The notes: a model not told the origin generated them from the letters alone. Shown: positions 52,541-61,644, numbered from the stretch's first letter. The stretch is DNA of 64,000 bases from Actinoplanes sp. TBRC 11911 (GCF_012933445.1 NZ_JABBNC010000044.1:21625-85624); one strand, 5' to 3'. Numbers and translations are program-made.

Positions 52541-54199
52541 CTAATCGACCTCGACCTGGATCGAATGCCACCCCGTGGCCCCGTCCGGGAACTCGTCAGC
52601 GGGGGTGCTCGTCTGGGTCGCGCCGGTCGTGTCGGTCGCCCGGACCGTCAGCGTGTGCGTGCCTTTCGGAGCGGCCCAGGGGAAGGTCCACTCGCGCCAG
52701 GTGTCGCTGGAGACGGTCGCGGCAAGCGTCGCGGGCTGCCACGCCCCGTCGTCGACGCGCACCTCCACCTTGGCGATCCCGCGCTGCTGCGCCCACGCGA
52801 CACCGGCCACCATCACCGTCCCGGCCTGCCGATTCGAGCCGTCGCGCGGCGCGTCGATGCGGGACTCCGTCTTGATCGGCGCCTGCTGCGCATAACCGCG
52901 GCGCACCCAATACGAGTCGAAGTCGGAGAATCGGGACAGCTCGATCTCGGTGATCCACTTGCAGCCGCTCACATAGCCGTACAAACCCGGCACCACCATG
53001 CGTACCGGGAAACCGTGTTTCACCGGTAGCGGCTCCCCGTTCATCCCCACCACGAGCAGCGCGTCCCGCCCGTCGGTCAATGCCGCCGTCGGGGTACCGC
53101 ACGTCCACCCGTCCACCGATCGTTGGATCACCTGATCGGCGCCGGGCAGCACGCCGGCCTCGTCGAGCAGCTCCTTGATCGGCGTGCCCAGCCACAACGC
53201 GTTCGAAACGAGATCCCCGCCGACCTCGTTCGACACGCAGGTCATCGTGATGTAGCGCTCGATCATCGGCCGCTGCAGCAGCTGATCCCAGCTCAGCGTG
53301 ATCGGGTTCCGCACCATCCCGTGAATGCGCAATTCCCAGGTCGAGGGATCCACCTGCGGGGGATAAAGCGAGGTGTCGATCCGGTAGAAGTCGTTGTTCG
53401 AGGTCACGTAGGGCACCGCGCCGGGCGCCTGCACTCCGGCCGGCAGCATCGGCGGGCTCTGCCGCGGCGCCGGCAGCACGACGGCGTTGCGCTCGGCGGT
53501 CACCGCTCGCCGCGCGGTCAGCAGCCGCCCGCCGAACCCCGCGACCACCGCACCCACCGCCAACGTCCCGGAGACCTGGAGAAATCGGCGCCGGCTTTCT
53601 TGGCTGTACGCGACGGGCCAGGCACCCGGCCCCGGAAACTCGGGTTCGTCGTGGTCCGGGCCGTCCGCGGCCGCCGGGCGGATCTGCGTGGTTGAGCTCA
53701 GAGCGCCGCCCCTGCCCGCTGCGACGCCGGCCGTCGCCGGTCGCCGCGCACCGATCGCCGTGGCCGTGTCGGTCGCCCCGGCCAGCCCGAGCAGATAGCG
53801 CAGCACCAGCACGGACAGCCCCGCACCGACGATCGTCGGCAGCCAGGCGAACGCGCTCGCATCGTGGCGGGTCATGGCGGACGCCACCCCGATGGCGGCG
53901 AACAGCCCGATCCCGGCAAGCGCCTGCCACCACCGGCGTAACGCGAGGACCCCGACGCCGTACGAGTAGACGCCCAGCAGAACCGCCGTGCCGACGATCA
54001 GCGCCGTCTTGTCGTGCACCCCGAAGATCTGGATGCCGCCACTCTTGACCGACTCGGGCACGTTGTCGACCACCACGCCACCGACCGCCAGCAGCGGCGA
54101 CGACAACGGCCCGCTGACGACCGCGACGATCTCGGCCACGCCGACGGCGACCCCGGCCGCCACCACTCCGGACAGGCCCGCGCGAACCGATAACTTCAC
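52541..54199 (-). CDS. membrane-anchored sulfite-oxidase-family molybdoenzyme
   Basis: A 552-residue protein. Residues 1-145 contain four hydrophobic helices. A basic stretch ending SRRRFLQVSGTLAVGAVVAG near 200 resembles a twin-arginine signal leading to an extracellular molybdenum-cofactor domain. The molybdenum ligand is C321 in ITMTCVSNEVGG, followed by HGFPVRMVVPGLYGYVSGCKWITEIEL near 390, typical of the sulfite oxidase fold. A C-terminal dimerisation (Ig-like) domain with WEFPW-like blocks ends the protein. Actinobacterial homologues are annotated as sulfite oxidase-like; substrate unproven. Confidence 0.9.
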   Translation of the reverse strand: MKLSVRAGLSGVVAAGVAVGVAEIVAVVSGPLSSPLLAVGGVVVDNVPESVKSGGIQIFGVHDKTALIVGTAVLLGVYSYGVGVLALRRWWQALAGIGLFAAIGVASAMTRHDASAFAWLPTIVGAGLSVLVLRYLLGLAGATDTATAIGARRPATAGVAAGRGGALSSTTQIRPAAADGPDHDEPEFPGPGAWPVAYSQESRRRFLQVSGTLAVGAVVAGFGGRLLTARRAVTAERNAVVLPAPRQSPPMLPAGVQAPGAVPYVTSNNDFYRIDTSLYPPQVDPSTWELRIHGMVRNPITLSWDQLLQRPMIERYITMTCVSNEVGGDLVSNALWLGTPIKELLDEAGVLPGADQVIQRSVDGWTCGTPTAALTDGRDALLVVGMNGEPLPVKHGFPVRMVVPGLYGYVSGCKWITEIELSRFSDFDSYWVRRGYAQQAPIKTESRIDAPRDGSNRQAGTVMVAGVAWAQQRGIAKVEVRVDDGAWQPATLAATVSSDTWREWTFPWAAPKGTHTLTVRATDTTGATQTSTPADEFPDGATGWHSIQVEVD

Positions 54200-54258
54200 G
54201 CTTCAAGAATGCGCGTGATCCACCCAGCCTGCGAGGGACACAACCCCTTCGTAAGAAC

Positions 54259-55026
54259 TCAGAACACCAGATGGCGCGCTCGCCGCCAGAGCCACCACCC
54301 GCAGAGGGCCGCGGCGGCACCGAAAATCGCCACCAAGGTCACCGTGCCGGCCGGGTCGGAGGACGACGTGATGCCGGTCGCTCCGGCCACGGTGACGACG
54401 GCCAGGAAGACGAAGAACACCAACGGCATCGCCGCGTACCTCGCGGTGGCGATCCACTGCGCGGCCAGAGATCCACGCGGCCATGCCGGTCCGCCCCTGG
54501 GCCCCGCGGCGTCGGCGGGAACCGGCGCGGCGACAAACCCAGCCCATTCCGGGTTGGTGCCGACCGGCGCCGTCAGCAGCCCCGCGGCGTCCGCGTCGAG
54601 GGCCACCGCCGCCACGTCGTCGCGGGTGACGCCGACCGAGGCGTCCGCGGGCGGCTCATCCAGGTCGCCGGCCGAGGCGTCTGCGGGCAGCTCGTCCGGG
54701 TCGATCCGCCCGGCCCGCAGCCCGGCCAGGACGTCCACGAACCCGCCCAGCAGCGCCCCCGACCGGCCGCCCGCCGCGTCCGCCACGGCGATGATCCGGG
54801 CGCTGCCGTCGGTCCGCGGTTCGTACTCGACCCGTACCTGCTCGGCTTCGTCGCGCAGTTCCCGGGCCATCCGGCGGCCCAGCACGGCCGCGAAGACCTC
54901 GGCCGCCGGCGTCGCTGGGACGACGGTCTCCCAGGTCAGGCCCGGAACCCGTCCAGGCACCCAGGTGGCGCGACCGCTCGGCGAGTCCGGAGCCGGCCCG
55001 CCGTCGATCTCGAAATTTTCGCTCAT
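54259..55026 (-). CDS. truncated M16-peptidase paralogue (non-catalytic)
   Basis: A 255-residue protein that aligns only with the second half of the two upstream M16-type peptidases: TWETVVPATPAAEVFAAVL, then ALLGGFVDVLAGLRAGRI near 90 and VTRDDVAAVALDADAAGLLTAP near 130. It lacks the N-terminal half with the zinc motif HxxEH. The substrate-binding motif RxExGLSY is also lost (RELRDEAEQVRV). Two C-terminal membrane helices remain (residues ~190-245) but the intervening cytosol/wall-facing domain of the full-length copies is missing. ATG 55026 overlaps the upstream stop. It is probably a decayed or regulatory member of the array. Confidence 0.8.
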   Translation of the reverse strand: MSENFEIDGGPAPDSPSGRATWVPGRVPGLTWETVVPATPAAEVFAAVLGRRMARELRDEAEQVRVEYEPRTDGSARIIAVADAAGGRSGALLGGFVDVLAGLRAGRIDPDELPADASAGDLDEPPADASVGVTRDDVAAVALDADAAGLLTAPVGTNPEWAGFVAAPVPADAAGPRGGPAWPRGSLAAQWIATARYAAMPLVFFVFLAVVTVAGATGITSSSDPAGTVTLVAIFGAAAALCGWWLWRRARHLVF

Positions 55027-56036
55027 CGCCCGGCTCCCGCCACCAGCGGAAGGGCCCGGCGCAGGGCATGCCAGGCCCGCCTGCCCTTCGCGTTCGTCCA
55101 GGTCAGCCCGCCGGCCCCGGGGCTCAGCGCGAGCAGCCGGTAACGTCGGACGACGGTCGCCGGCTGGTTTCCGAGATAGCCGAAGATGGGTCGGTTCGCC
55201 AGCGGTCCGAGCATCCGGAAGGCCGTCGCCGCCGACCGGTGGTCACCCTGCAGGCTGAACACCACGGCGAAGGCGCTCACCACACCCACCCAGCCGTGCC
55301 GACGCGCGAAGTCCGGATGCCCGACCGACCACAGCGCGGCCTCGGCCACCTCCTGGCGTACCGCGGGCGACTCGATGTAGTCCTGGTCGTGCGGGGGCGC
55401 CAACGACAACCAGCGTTCCAGGTGCGCGACCGGAATCAGCACCGCGTTCGGTCCGCCGGGCGGTTGCGATCGCATGGCCGTACGGGCGAACTCGAACGCC
55501 CGCGTCCAGGTCCCACCCCATTTGGGGAGAACCTGCTGGAGCATGTGGAGCTGGCCGGGCAGGTGGTTCGGGTCGATCGCGGCAAGGCGCCGGTAGCGGC
55601 GCCAGGCCTCGTCCTGCCCGAGTTCGAGCCCCCGTGCGGTGGCCAGCCGAGCCGTCCAGATCGCCGGGTCGTCGGGACGCCGGCCGGCGCCGGCGATCAG
55701 GACTCGCTCGGCTTCCTTGAGGCCCTGATGGAATGCCCGGAATCGCCGCGGCCCGACCAGGGGTGCGGCCAGATCGGTGCGGACCGTCCACGCGGCCTCG
55801 ACGAGGTGGAACCCGAGCAGTGCGGCGGCCGTCGGGTCGCCGGCCGGTGACTCGCCAAGCGGTTCGGCCAGTCCGGGTGTCGCCGCCACGTCGATCAGCA
55901 GCCCGGTCCGGTCGGCCCCGGCCAGCCGGTCCACGATCGTGGCGACCGCCGCCCAGTCCCGCCCGCGGACCGCGTCGCGCAGCTCGCCCACCTGCGGATA
56001 CGCGTCATCCGGAGCGAACCGGACCGGCCACGTCAT
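55023..56036 (-). CDS. helical partner protein of M16-type peptidase, copy B
   Basis: A 337-residue soluble, mainly helical protein that I cannot assign to a named family with confidence. It shares FRAFH, ATARGLELGQDEAWRRYRRL, PNHLPGQLHMLQQVLPKWGG and PNAVLIPVAHLERWL with the copy at 57718, so the two are paralogues (TPR-like; the PKWGG block recalls DUF4034). Its ATG overlaps the stop of the upstream M16 gene and its stop overlaps the start of the truncated M16 gene, both as ATGA, implying coupled synthesis with the peptidases. A C-terminal basic tail of ~35 residues is absent from copy A. Confidence 0.7.
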   Translation of the reverse strand: MTWPVRFAPDDAYPQVGELRDAVRGRDWAAVATIVDRLAGADRTGLLIDVAATPGLAEPLGESPAGDPTAAALLGFHLVEAAWTVRTDLAAPLVGPRRFRAFHQGLKEAERVLIAGAGRRPDDPAIWTARLATARGLELGQDEAWRRYRRLAAIDPNHLPGQLHMLQQVLPKWGGTWTRAFEFARTAMRSQPPGGPNAVLIPVAHLERWLSLAPPHDQDYIESPAVRQEVAEAALWSVGHPDFARRHGWVGVVSAFAVVFSLQGDHRSAATAFRMLGPLANRPIFGYLGNQPATVVRRYRLLALSPGAGGLTWTNAKGRRAWHALRRALPLVAGAGR

Positions 56037-57721
56037 CGCATCGCCCGGATGACGGCGCGGGCCCGGCGGGCGTAGCGGGCGGCTGCCACGAGCAGAATGC
56101 CGAAGGCCGCGACGCTCTGCAGCGCTCGATCACCGGTGAAGCCGACGACGGCGATCCCGATCGCCAAGGCCAGGCAGGCGAGCGAGAGCATCGCCGACGG
56201 CAGGATCAGCTTGAGGATCGCGACGTGGGGCACCCGCAGGCGCGCACGAAGCCGGCGCCGCCACGGCACCCGGGCCGGACTGGGGATCATGTCGGGCGAT
56301 CGGGGCGGCATATCGACACGCAGGTCATCCGGCACGCGGCGGTCGACGGCGGTCATCGCGGCGGACAGTCCACGATAGAGGGACGGTTCGATGCTCACCG
56401 CGATGGCGTCGTGCCCGATCAGCCTGCGGCCGCCGTCGGGCCACGCGAGCATGGCGGCGAGCGCGTCGAAGCGTACGGTCGCAAACTCGCCGTGATCGGC
56501 CAGGGTGACCCCGTCGGAGCCGATGATCAGACGGCGGTCACCGTCCGGCCGGCCGCGGTATGCGGTGCCGTCCACCGCTTGCTCCGAGCGCGTCGGCGCC
56601 GCGGCATATCCGGCCCACGCCGGACCCGGGACCACCGGGGTCAGAAGCAAACCCTTGCCGTACGCCTCGGCCGCCCTCTCCACCATGTCGTCACGGGTCA
56701 CCGCGCGGGTCTGTGCCAGCACCTCGTCGAGCTGCTCGATCTCGTTGCCGACCAGCAGGTTGAGCGCCTGCCCCGGCAGCCGGCCACCGTTCTTCTCGGC
56801 CTGGCTCAGGTCGTCGCAGCGTTTCCCGAGCACCGCGGTCACCTCGTCCTCGGTGATCCGGCCGACCCGCAGCGCGGCCATCAGATCCACGAAGCCGCCG
56901 AGCAGGGCGCCCTGCTTCTCCGGCAGCGCGTCCGCGATCGCGGTGACCAGCACGGTGTCCGCCGTGAGCAGTTCGCTCGAGACGCCGACCGTGTACGAGA
57001 GGCCGGCCTCCTGCCGCAGCTCCCGGAACATCCGGCGCTCCACCATGTCGGCGAAGACGGCCGACTCGGTGTCGCGCGGCAGCACGGTGTCCCAGCCGAG
57101 CGCGTTCGACGGGCTCGCGAAGAACGCCGGGGTCCGCGGCAGGGCCGAGGACGGCTGCGGTAACGGCATCCGCGCCCCCGCCGGCAGGTCCAGCCGCAGC
57201 CCGGTCGGCACGGCGTCGCCGACCACCCAGAGCACGGCGTTCTCCCGGGTGAAGTAGCGCGACGCCCAGGACCGGAGATCGTCCTCGGTGATCGACTGCA
57301 GTCCCCACTCCGGATAGCCGGACAGGCCGAAGTCGCGCGCGCCGTGCCGCCACAGTCCCAGCCCGTCGCCCACGCTGGTGCCGCGACCGCTCGCCTCGGT
57401 GCGCAGGATCTCCTTCTCGGTCGCCACCCGTGTCATCGGCAGGTCGCGCAGCGAGGCGCAGACGCCGGTGAGGAAGGTGGCGATCTCCTCGGAGTCGCCC
57501 TGCGTGTGGAACAGCGTGTACGCATTGCCGGTCACGCCGTTGTAGTGGTAGTCGGTGGCCCCGAACGAGAACAGGGCGAGGTGCTCGACCAGGTGGGTGA
57601 TGCCCTTGCGGGCCAGCGTCTCGTCGGCCTGTCCGACCCGGAAGACCAGGCCGGCCCGCATCGGCCCGTCGGCGGGGGCCAGCAGCGTGGGTACGCCGTC
57701 GACCTCGTGCTGCTCGATCAT
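56033..57721 (-). CDS. membrane-anchored M16-type peptidase, copy B
   Basis: A 562-residue protein. Residues 1-~200 hold the first M16 half with the inverted zinc motif H43-L-V-E46-H47 and the helix EKEILRTE with E102 and E109, the expected third-ligand region. Residues ~215-400 form the second half with RQEAGLSYTVGV (Arg/Tyr substrate contact) and ALLGGFVDLMAALRVGRI. A further domain (DRRLIIGSDGV, DALAAMLAWPDGGRRLIGHDA, near 415-480) and two membrane helices near 505-550 complete it. Other M16 peptidases act on short peptides or presequences. ATG 57721 overlaps the stop of the upstream partner gene. Confidence 0.87.
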   Translation of the reverse strand: MIEQHEVDGVPTLLAPADGPMRAGLVFRVGQADETLARKGITHLVEHLALFSFGATDYHYNGVTGNAYTLFHTQGDSEEIATFLTGVCASLRDLPMTRVATEKEILRTEASGRGTSVGDGLGLWRHGARDFGLSGYPEWGLQSITEDDLRSWASRYFTRENAVLWVVGDAVPTGLRLDLPAGARMPLPQPSSALPRTPAFFASPSNALGWDTVLPRDTESAVFADMVERRMFRELRQEAGLSYTVGVSSELLTADTVLVTAIADALPEKQGALLGGFVDLMAALRVGRITEDEVTAVLGKRCDDLSQAEKNGGRLPGQALNLLVGNEIEQLDEVLAQTRAVTRDDMVERAAEAYGKGLLLTPVVPGPAWAGYAAAPTRSEQAVDGTAYRGRPDGDRRLIIGSDGVTLADHGEFATVRFDALAAMLAWPDGGRRLIGHDAIAVSIEPSLYRGLSAAMTAVDRRVPDDLRVDMPPRSPDMIPSPARVPWRRRLRARLRVPHVAILKLILPSAMLSLACLALAIGIAVVGFTGDRALQSVAAFGILLVAAARYARRARAVIRAMR

Positions 57722-58635
57722 CCGATCCCCGCTCTCCGGCGGCGTTCCCGGACGACAGCCGCCGGGTCGCCCAGGTAATCCCACGGTCGTTTGGTGGCGA
57801 ACCCGCCCAGCGCGGCGAACACCCGTTCCGCCGCCGGCTGGTCGTCCGCCAGGCTGAACACCATCGCGAAGGTGCTCAACACCCGCACCCACCCGTGCGC
57901 ACGACCGAAGCCGGCGTGCCAGATGGACGTTTGTGCCGCCTCGTGCAGCTCGGCGATCACCTCGGCCGAGCGCATGTACGCGTCGCTGCCGTTCGCGTCC
58001 ACCCATCGCTCCAGGTGCGCCTCGGCGACCAGCACCGCATTCGGCGATCCCGGCGGCGCGGCCCGCATCGCGTCTCGCGCGAAGGTGAACGCCGTCTCCC
58101 AGGTGCCGCCCCACTTCGGGCACAGCTGCTGCAGCAGGTGTTCCTGCGCGGGCAGATGGTTCGGCTCGACCGCGCTCAGCCGGTCGTATCGGCGCCGCGC
58201 CTCGGGTTGTCCCAGTTCGAGGCCGCGCGCGGTCGGCATCCGGGCCGTCCACATTGCCGCATCCGCGGGATTACGGGCGGCGCCGTCGACGAGGACCTCC
58301 TCGGCCGCGGCCAGCATCTCGTGGAAGGCCCGGAACTGGTCCCGGCCGACGAACTGGGCCTGTTTCCGGCTCCGGATCTGCCACGCCACGGTGGTCAGAT
58401 GGGAGCCGAGCATGGCCGCCGCCGCGCCGTCGTCCGGGGCCTCGCGCAGCACGCCGCGCAGAAAACCGTCGAGATCGCTCTGTTCGCCGCCCAGCACGAT
58501 CAGGCGCGTGCGAGCCGTGGCCGGGGCGGCATCCAGCACCGTGCGGCAACCCGCCCAGTCCCGCCGGGTCAGAGCCGAGATCAGGGGCGTGACCTCGGCG
58601 TACATCAAAGCTGGGTCGAAGATCAGGGTGGACAT
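57718..58635 (-). CDS. helical partner protein of M16-type peptidase, copy A
   Basis: A 305-residue soluble helical protein, paralogue of the copy at 55023. Shared blocks are QFRAFHEMLAAAEEVLVDGA, PTARGLELGQPEARRRYDRL, PNHLPAQEHLLQQLCPKWGG and PNAVLVAEAHLERWV. It lacks signal peptide and membrane helices. ATG 58635 follows GGGAACC, 8 bases after the upstream M16 gene, and its stop overlaps the next M16 start as ATGA. Repeated pairing with an M16 gene suggests a physical partner. Function unknown. Confidence 0.72.
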   Translation of the reverse strand: MSTLIFDPALMYAEVTPLISALTRRDWAGCRTVLDAAPATARTRLIVLGGEQSDLDGFLRGVLREAPDDGAAAAMLGSHLTTVAWQIRSRKQAQFVGRDQFRAFHEMLAAAEEVLVDGAARNPADAAMWTARMPTARGLELGQPEARRRYDRLSAVEPNHLPAQEHLLQQLCPKWGGTWETAFTFARDAMRAAPPGSPNAVLVAEAHLERWVDANGSDAYMRSAEVIAELHEAAQTSIWHAGFGRAHGWVRVLSTFAMVFSLADDQPAAERVFAALGGFATKRPWDYLGDPAAVVRERRRRAGIG

Positions 58636-58643
58636 GGTTCCCT

Positions 58644-60326
58644 TCAGCGGCCGTAGACGCGTCGAGCACAGCGATGGATGGCGAAGCCGCAGACCACCAG
58701 CCCGGCCGCGAAGATCGCCATCAGCACGCCGTTGTAGACCGGGTCCTCGCCCTCGGTGATGAACAGCAGCAACCCGAAGGCGGCCATCGCACACAGCAAC
58801 GCGAGCGGGATCAGGACGATCAGGCCGACGACGGCGCCTACCCGGTCCCGCGGCGCCCTACGTTCGCGCACCGCGACGGCCGGGGGCTGCGGGATGCCGT
58901 CCGGGTCGCGGGCCGGAAGGTCCACCCGCAGGCCGGCCGGGATGTGCTCGTCCAGCCGGGTCACCGCGGCCCGCCCGTCCGCGTACAAGGTGGGTTCGAC
59001 CGTGACCACCATGGCGTCGTGCCCGACGAGTTGCCGGCCGCCGTCCGGCCACGCGAGCACGATCGAGCAGGCGTCGAAGCGTACGGTCGCCGTGGTGTCC
59101 GAGGAAGTTCTGCTGACCCCGTCCGCACCGATGATCAGATGGTCGCGCGGTTCGGCCAGGGCTGCGTACGAGGTCCCGTCGACCGTGTGGTCGGAGAAAC
59201 CCGGCGCCGCCGCGTAACCGGCCCAGTCCGCGCGCGTCCCCGGCGTGCGCAGCAGACCGGAGGCGACGGCCGCCGCCGCGACATCGGCCACCTCGGCCAC
59301 GGTGACCGCCCGCACTTCGTCGATCATCTCGGCGACGTCCCGCACCGGGGCACCGACCAGGAGGTTCAGCGCCTGCCCGGACACTGTCGCGCCGCGACGG
59401 GCCGCCTCTTCGAGCCCCTCGACCCGCTGCTTGACCACCGCGGCCAGGTCCGTCTCGTGGATCCGCCCGGCGCACATCGCGTCCAGCACGCCGGTGAACG
59501 CGCCGACCAGCTCGCCCTGTTTCTCGGGCAGTGCGTCGGCGACCGCGGTGACCACGGCCCGTTCCGCGCCGAGCGTGTCGTAATCGGTCGTCACCGTGTA
59601 GGAGAGCCCGCTCTCCTGGCGCATCTCCCGCCGCATCGCGCGTTCCAGCACGTCGGCGAAGACCGGCGCGGCGGCACCGCGGGGCACCAGCGCGTCCCAC
59701 ACCAGAACGCCGCTCGGCCCGGTGAACCAGGCTGGTGTCTCGGGCAGCGCCGACGACGGTGTGGGCAGGGCCCGCCGCTCGCCGTTCGGCAGCATCAGCT
59801 TGAGTCCCTCGGGAACGTGATCGCCGGCCACCCAGAGGACCGCGTTCTCCTTGGTGAAGTAGCGCGCCACCCACTCGTGCAGCTCATCCTCGGTGACCGC
59901 CGCGAGTCCCCATTCCGGATAGCCGGGCATCCCGTAGTCGCGGGCGCCGTGCCGCCACATCGGAAGGTCGTCGGCTATCCGGGCGCCGCGTCCGTTCGCC
60001 TCGGCGCGCAGCAGGTCCTTCTCGATCGCGAGCCGGTGCATGGGCAGCTCGAGCAGCGACGAGCACACACCACTGAGGAAGCTCGCCACGTCCTCGTCGC
60101 TGCCGTGCATGTCGAACAGCGTGAACTCGACGCCGGTCGCGCCGTTGTAGTGGTAGTCCGCGACACCGGCCGAGTACGGGGCGAGGTGTTCGACCAGGTG
60201 GGTGATGCCGCGCCGGGCCAGCGGCTCGTCCACGAAACCGACCCGGAAGGCCAGTCCCGCACGCGTCTGGCCGGACCCCGGGGCGAGCAGGGCCGGCACC
60301 CCGTCGACGTCGATGCGCTCGATCAT
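58644..60326 (-). CDS. membrane-anchored M16-type peptidase, copy A
   Basis: A 560-residue paralogue of copy B with the same plan: H43-L-V-E46-H47 in GITHLVEHLAPYS, E102/E109 in IEKDLLRAE, second half with RQESGLSYTVTT and ELVGAFTGVLDAM, a domain containing DHLIIGADGV and SIVLAWPDGGRQLVGHDA near 410-470, and two membrane helices near 500-550. The start at ATG 60326 is taken from the aligned copy B N-terminus (MIERIDVDGVPALLAPG against MIEQHEVDGVPTLLAPA). No obvious ribosome-binding site. First gene of the five-gene array, downstream of a palindrome and a possible -10 element. Confidence 0.87.
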   Translation of the reverse strand: MIERIDVDGVPALLAPGSGQTRAGLAFRVGFVDEPLARRGITHLVEHLAPYSAGVADYHYNGATGVEFTLFDMHGSDEDVASFLSGVCSSLLELPMHRLAIEKDLLRAEANGRGARIADDLPMWRHGARDYGMPGYPEWGLAAVTEDELHEWVARYFTKENAVLWVAGDHVPEGLKLMLPNGERRALPTPSSALPETPAWFTGPSGVLVWDALVPRGAAAPVFADVLERAMRREMRQESGLSYTVTTDYDTLGAERAVVTAVADALPEKQGELVGAFTGVLDAMCAGRIHETDLAAVVKQRVEGLEEAARRGATVSGQALNLLVGAPVRDVAEMIDEVRAVTVAEVADVAAAAVASGLLRTPGTRADWAGYAAAPGFSDHTVDGTSYAALAEPRDHLIIGADGVSRTSSDTTATVRFDACSIVLAWPDGGRQLVGHDAMVVTVEPTLYADGRAAVTRLDEHIPAGLRVDLPARDPDGIPQPPAVAVRERRAPRDRVGAVVGLIVLIPLALLCAMAAFGLLLFITEGEDPVYNGVLMAIFAAGLVVCGFAIHRCARRVYGR

Positions 60327-60389
60327 CGCGTGCCGACCGTCGGCGTGAATCGGTAGCACTCGACGGTGGCGGGGGCGGGCACGGCGCGA

Positions 60390-60410
60390 AGCATAAATGA
60401 TCGTGATCAT
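60390..60410 (-). promoter_or_regulatory. palindrome with TATGCT -10-like element upstream of the M16 array
   Basis: On the minus strand TATGCT (60395-60390) could be a -10 hexamer, about 64 bases before the first M16 start. Overlapping its upstream edge is ATGATC-GT-GATCAT at 60397-60410, a 14-bp palindrome. I see no matching -35, which fits an activator- or repressor-controlled promoter. Confidence 0.4.
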
Positions 60411-60431
60411 GGGCTTCGCCCCGCGCCCGTC

Positions 60432-61610
60432 TCAGCTCAGCAACGGATCTTCCAGCAGCCGCTCGAAGGCCAGCTCGGCCGCACCCATCAGCGCGGCGTC
60501 GTAGCCGAGCTCCGGCGTCCGCAGGCGGATGTGCTCGCGGGCCGCCGGCAACGCGATCGCGGTCAACCGGCTGCGAATCTGGGCCGCCGCCACCAGGTAG
60601 ACGTCGCGCAGCGTGCCGCCGAAGATGACCGCCTCCGGGTTGAAGATGTTGACCAGGTTGCCCACCCCGAAGCCGATCCACTCACCGACCTCGCGCACCG
60701 CGAACTTGGCCTGGCTGTCGCCGCGCATGGCCGCGTCGACCACATTCAGCACCGCCTGGCGGCCGCTCTCCTCGCTGCGGCCGGCGTGTTTGAGCAGCGC
60801 GTACTCGCCGATCTCGGTCTCCCAGCAACCCCGCGAGCCGCAACTGCACTCCCGGCCGTACGGGTTGACGACCATGTGGCCGACCTCGCCGCCGTACCCG
60901 CCGTGACCCGCCACCCGTCGGCCGTCCGCGATGATCCCGGCACCGACGCCGACATCCCCGTACAGGTAGATGACGTTGTCGCTGCCGACCGCGGCGCCGC
61001 GACTGTGCTCGACCAGCGCGCAGACGTCGGCGTGGTTGCCCACGGTCAGTTTCTCGCCGTCGTCGAGTTCGGCCGTCAGGGCGGCACCGACCGGTTCCTC
61101 GACCCAGCCGATGGTGGGTGCGAGGCGGACCACGCCGTCGTCGCGCCGGACCATGCCGGCCACCGCCACACCGGTGCCGATGTAGCGGGCGTCGTCGGGC
61201 GCACCGGCGCGCATCTCGCGGACGAACTTGGCCAGCGGCTGGACCGCGTCGAGCGCCTGCATACCGCGCGGGCGTTCGATCTCGCGGCGGTCCAGGATCC
61301 GGCCGCCCAGCCCGACCCGGGCCGCACGCAGCCGGTCCACCTCGATGCTGAGCGCGTACGCGTACACCTTGGAAGACTCGGGCCGGACGACCAAGGACGG
61401 TCGCCCGGCCCGGCCGGTTTCGCGTGGTGCCGCCTCGCTGACCAACCCCGCGGTGGTCAGCTCGGCGGTCAAGGCCCCGATGGTGCTCCGGTTGAGCCCG
61501 AGCCTGGTGGTGAGCTCCGCCCGGGTCGTCGCGCCATGCAGGTGCACATAGCGGAGAAGCGTCCCGAGATTGTGCCGGCGAACCTCTTCCTGGCTGGGGG
61601 CGGCCCGCAT
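60432..61610 (-). CDS. ROK-family transcriptional regulator
   Basis: A 392-residue XylR/NagC-type repressor. An N-terminal winged helix (residues ~10-70, TTRAELTTRLGLNRSTIGAL) precedes the ROK sugar-kinase-like domain, with YLYGDVGVGAGIIADG near 225, GHGGYGGEVGHMVVNP and the zinc-binding CSCGSRGCWETE near 265. The conserved catalytic Asp of true kinases is degenerate, consistent with regulation. It is encoded 34 bases after a sugar permease on the same strand, so it probably controls that importer. Confidence 0.93.
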   Translation of the reverse strand: MRAAPSQEEVRRHNLGTLLRYVHLHGATTRAELTTRLGLNRSTIGALTAELTTAGLVSEAAPRETGRAGRPSLVVRPESSKVYAYALSIEVDRLRAARVGLGGRILDRREIERPRGMQALDAVQPLAKFVREMRAGAPDDARYIGTGVAVAGMVRRDDGVVRLAPTIGWVEEPVGAALTAELDDGEKLTVGNHADVCALVEHSRGAAVGSDNVIYLYGDVGVGAGIIADGRRVAGHGGYGGEVGHMVVNPYGRECSCGSRGCWETEIGEYALLKHAGRSEESGRQAVLNVVDAAMRGDSQAKFAVREVGEWIGFGVGNLVNIFNPEAVIFGGTLRDVYLVAAAQIRSRLTAIALPAAREHIRLRTPELGYDAALMGAAELAFERLLEDPLLS

Positions 61611-61644
61611 CAGCGTGCCGTCCCCGTCGCCTGGACCGTGGCAC

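Noticed and set aside
57722..58252. Long in-frame extension of M16 copy B upstream of ATG 57721
   Set aside because: It lies antisense-like in another frame of partner A and reads as compositional noise. The aligned N-termini of copies A and B both begin at MIE.
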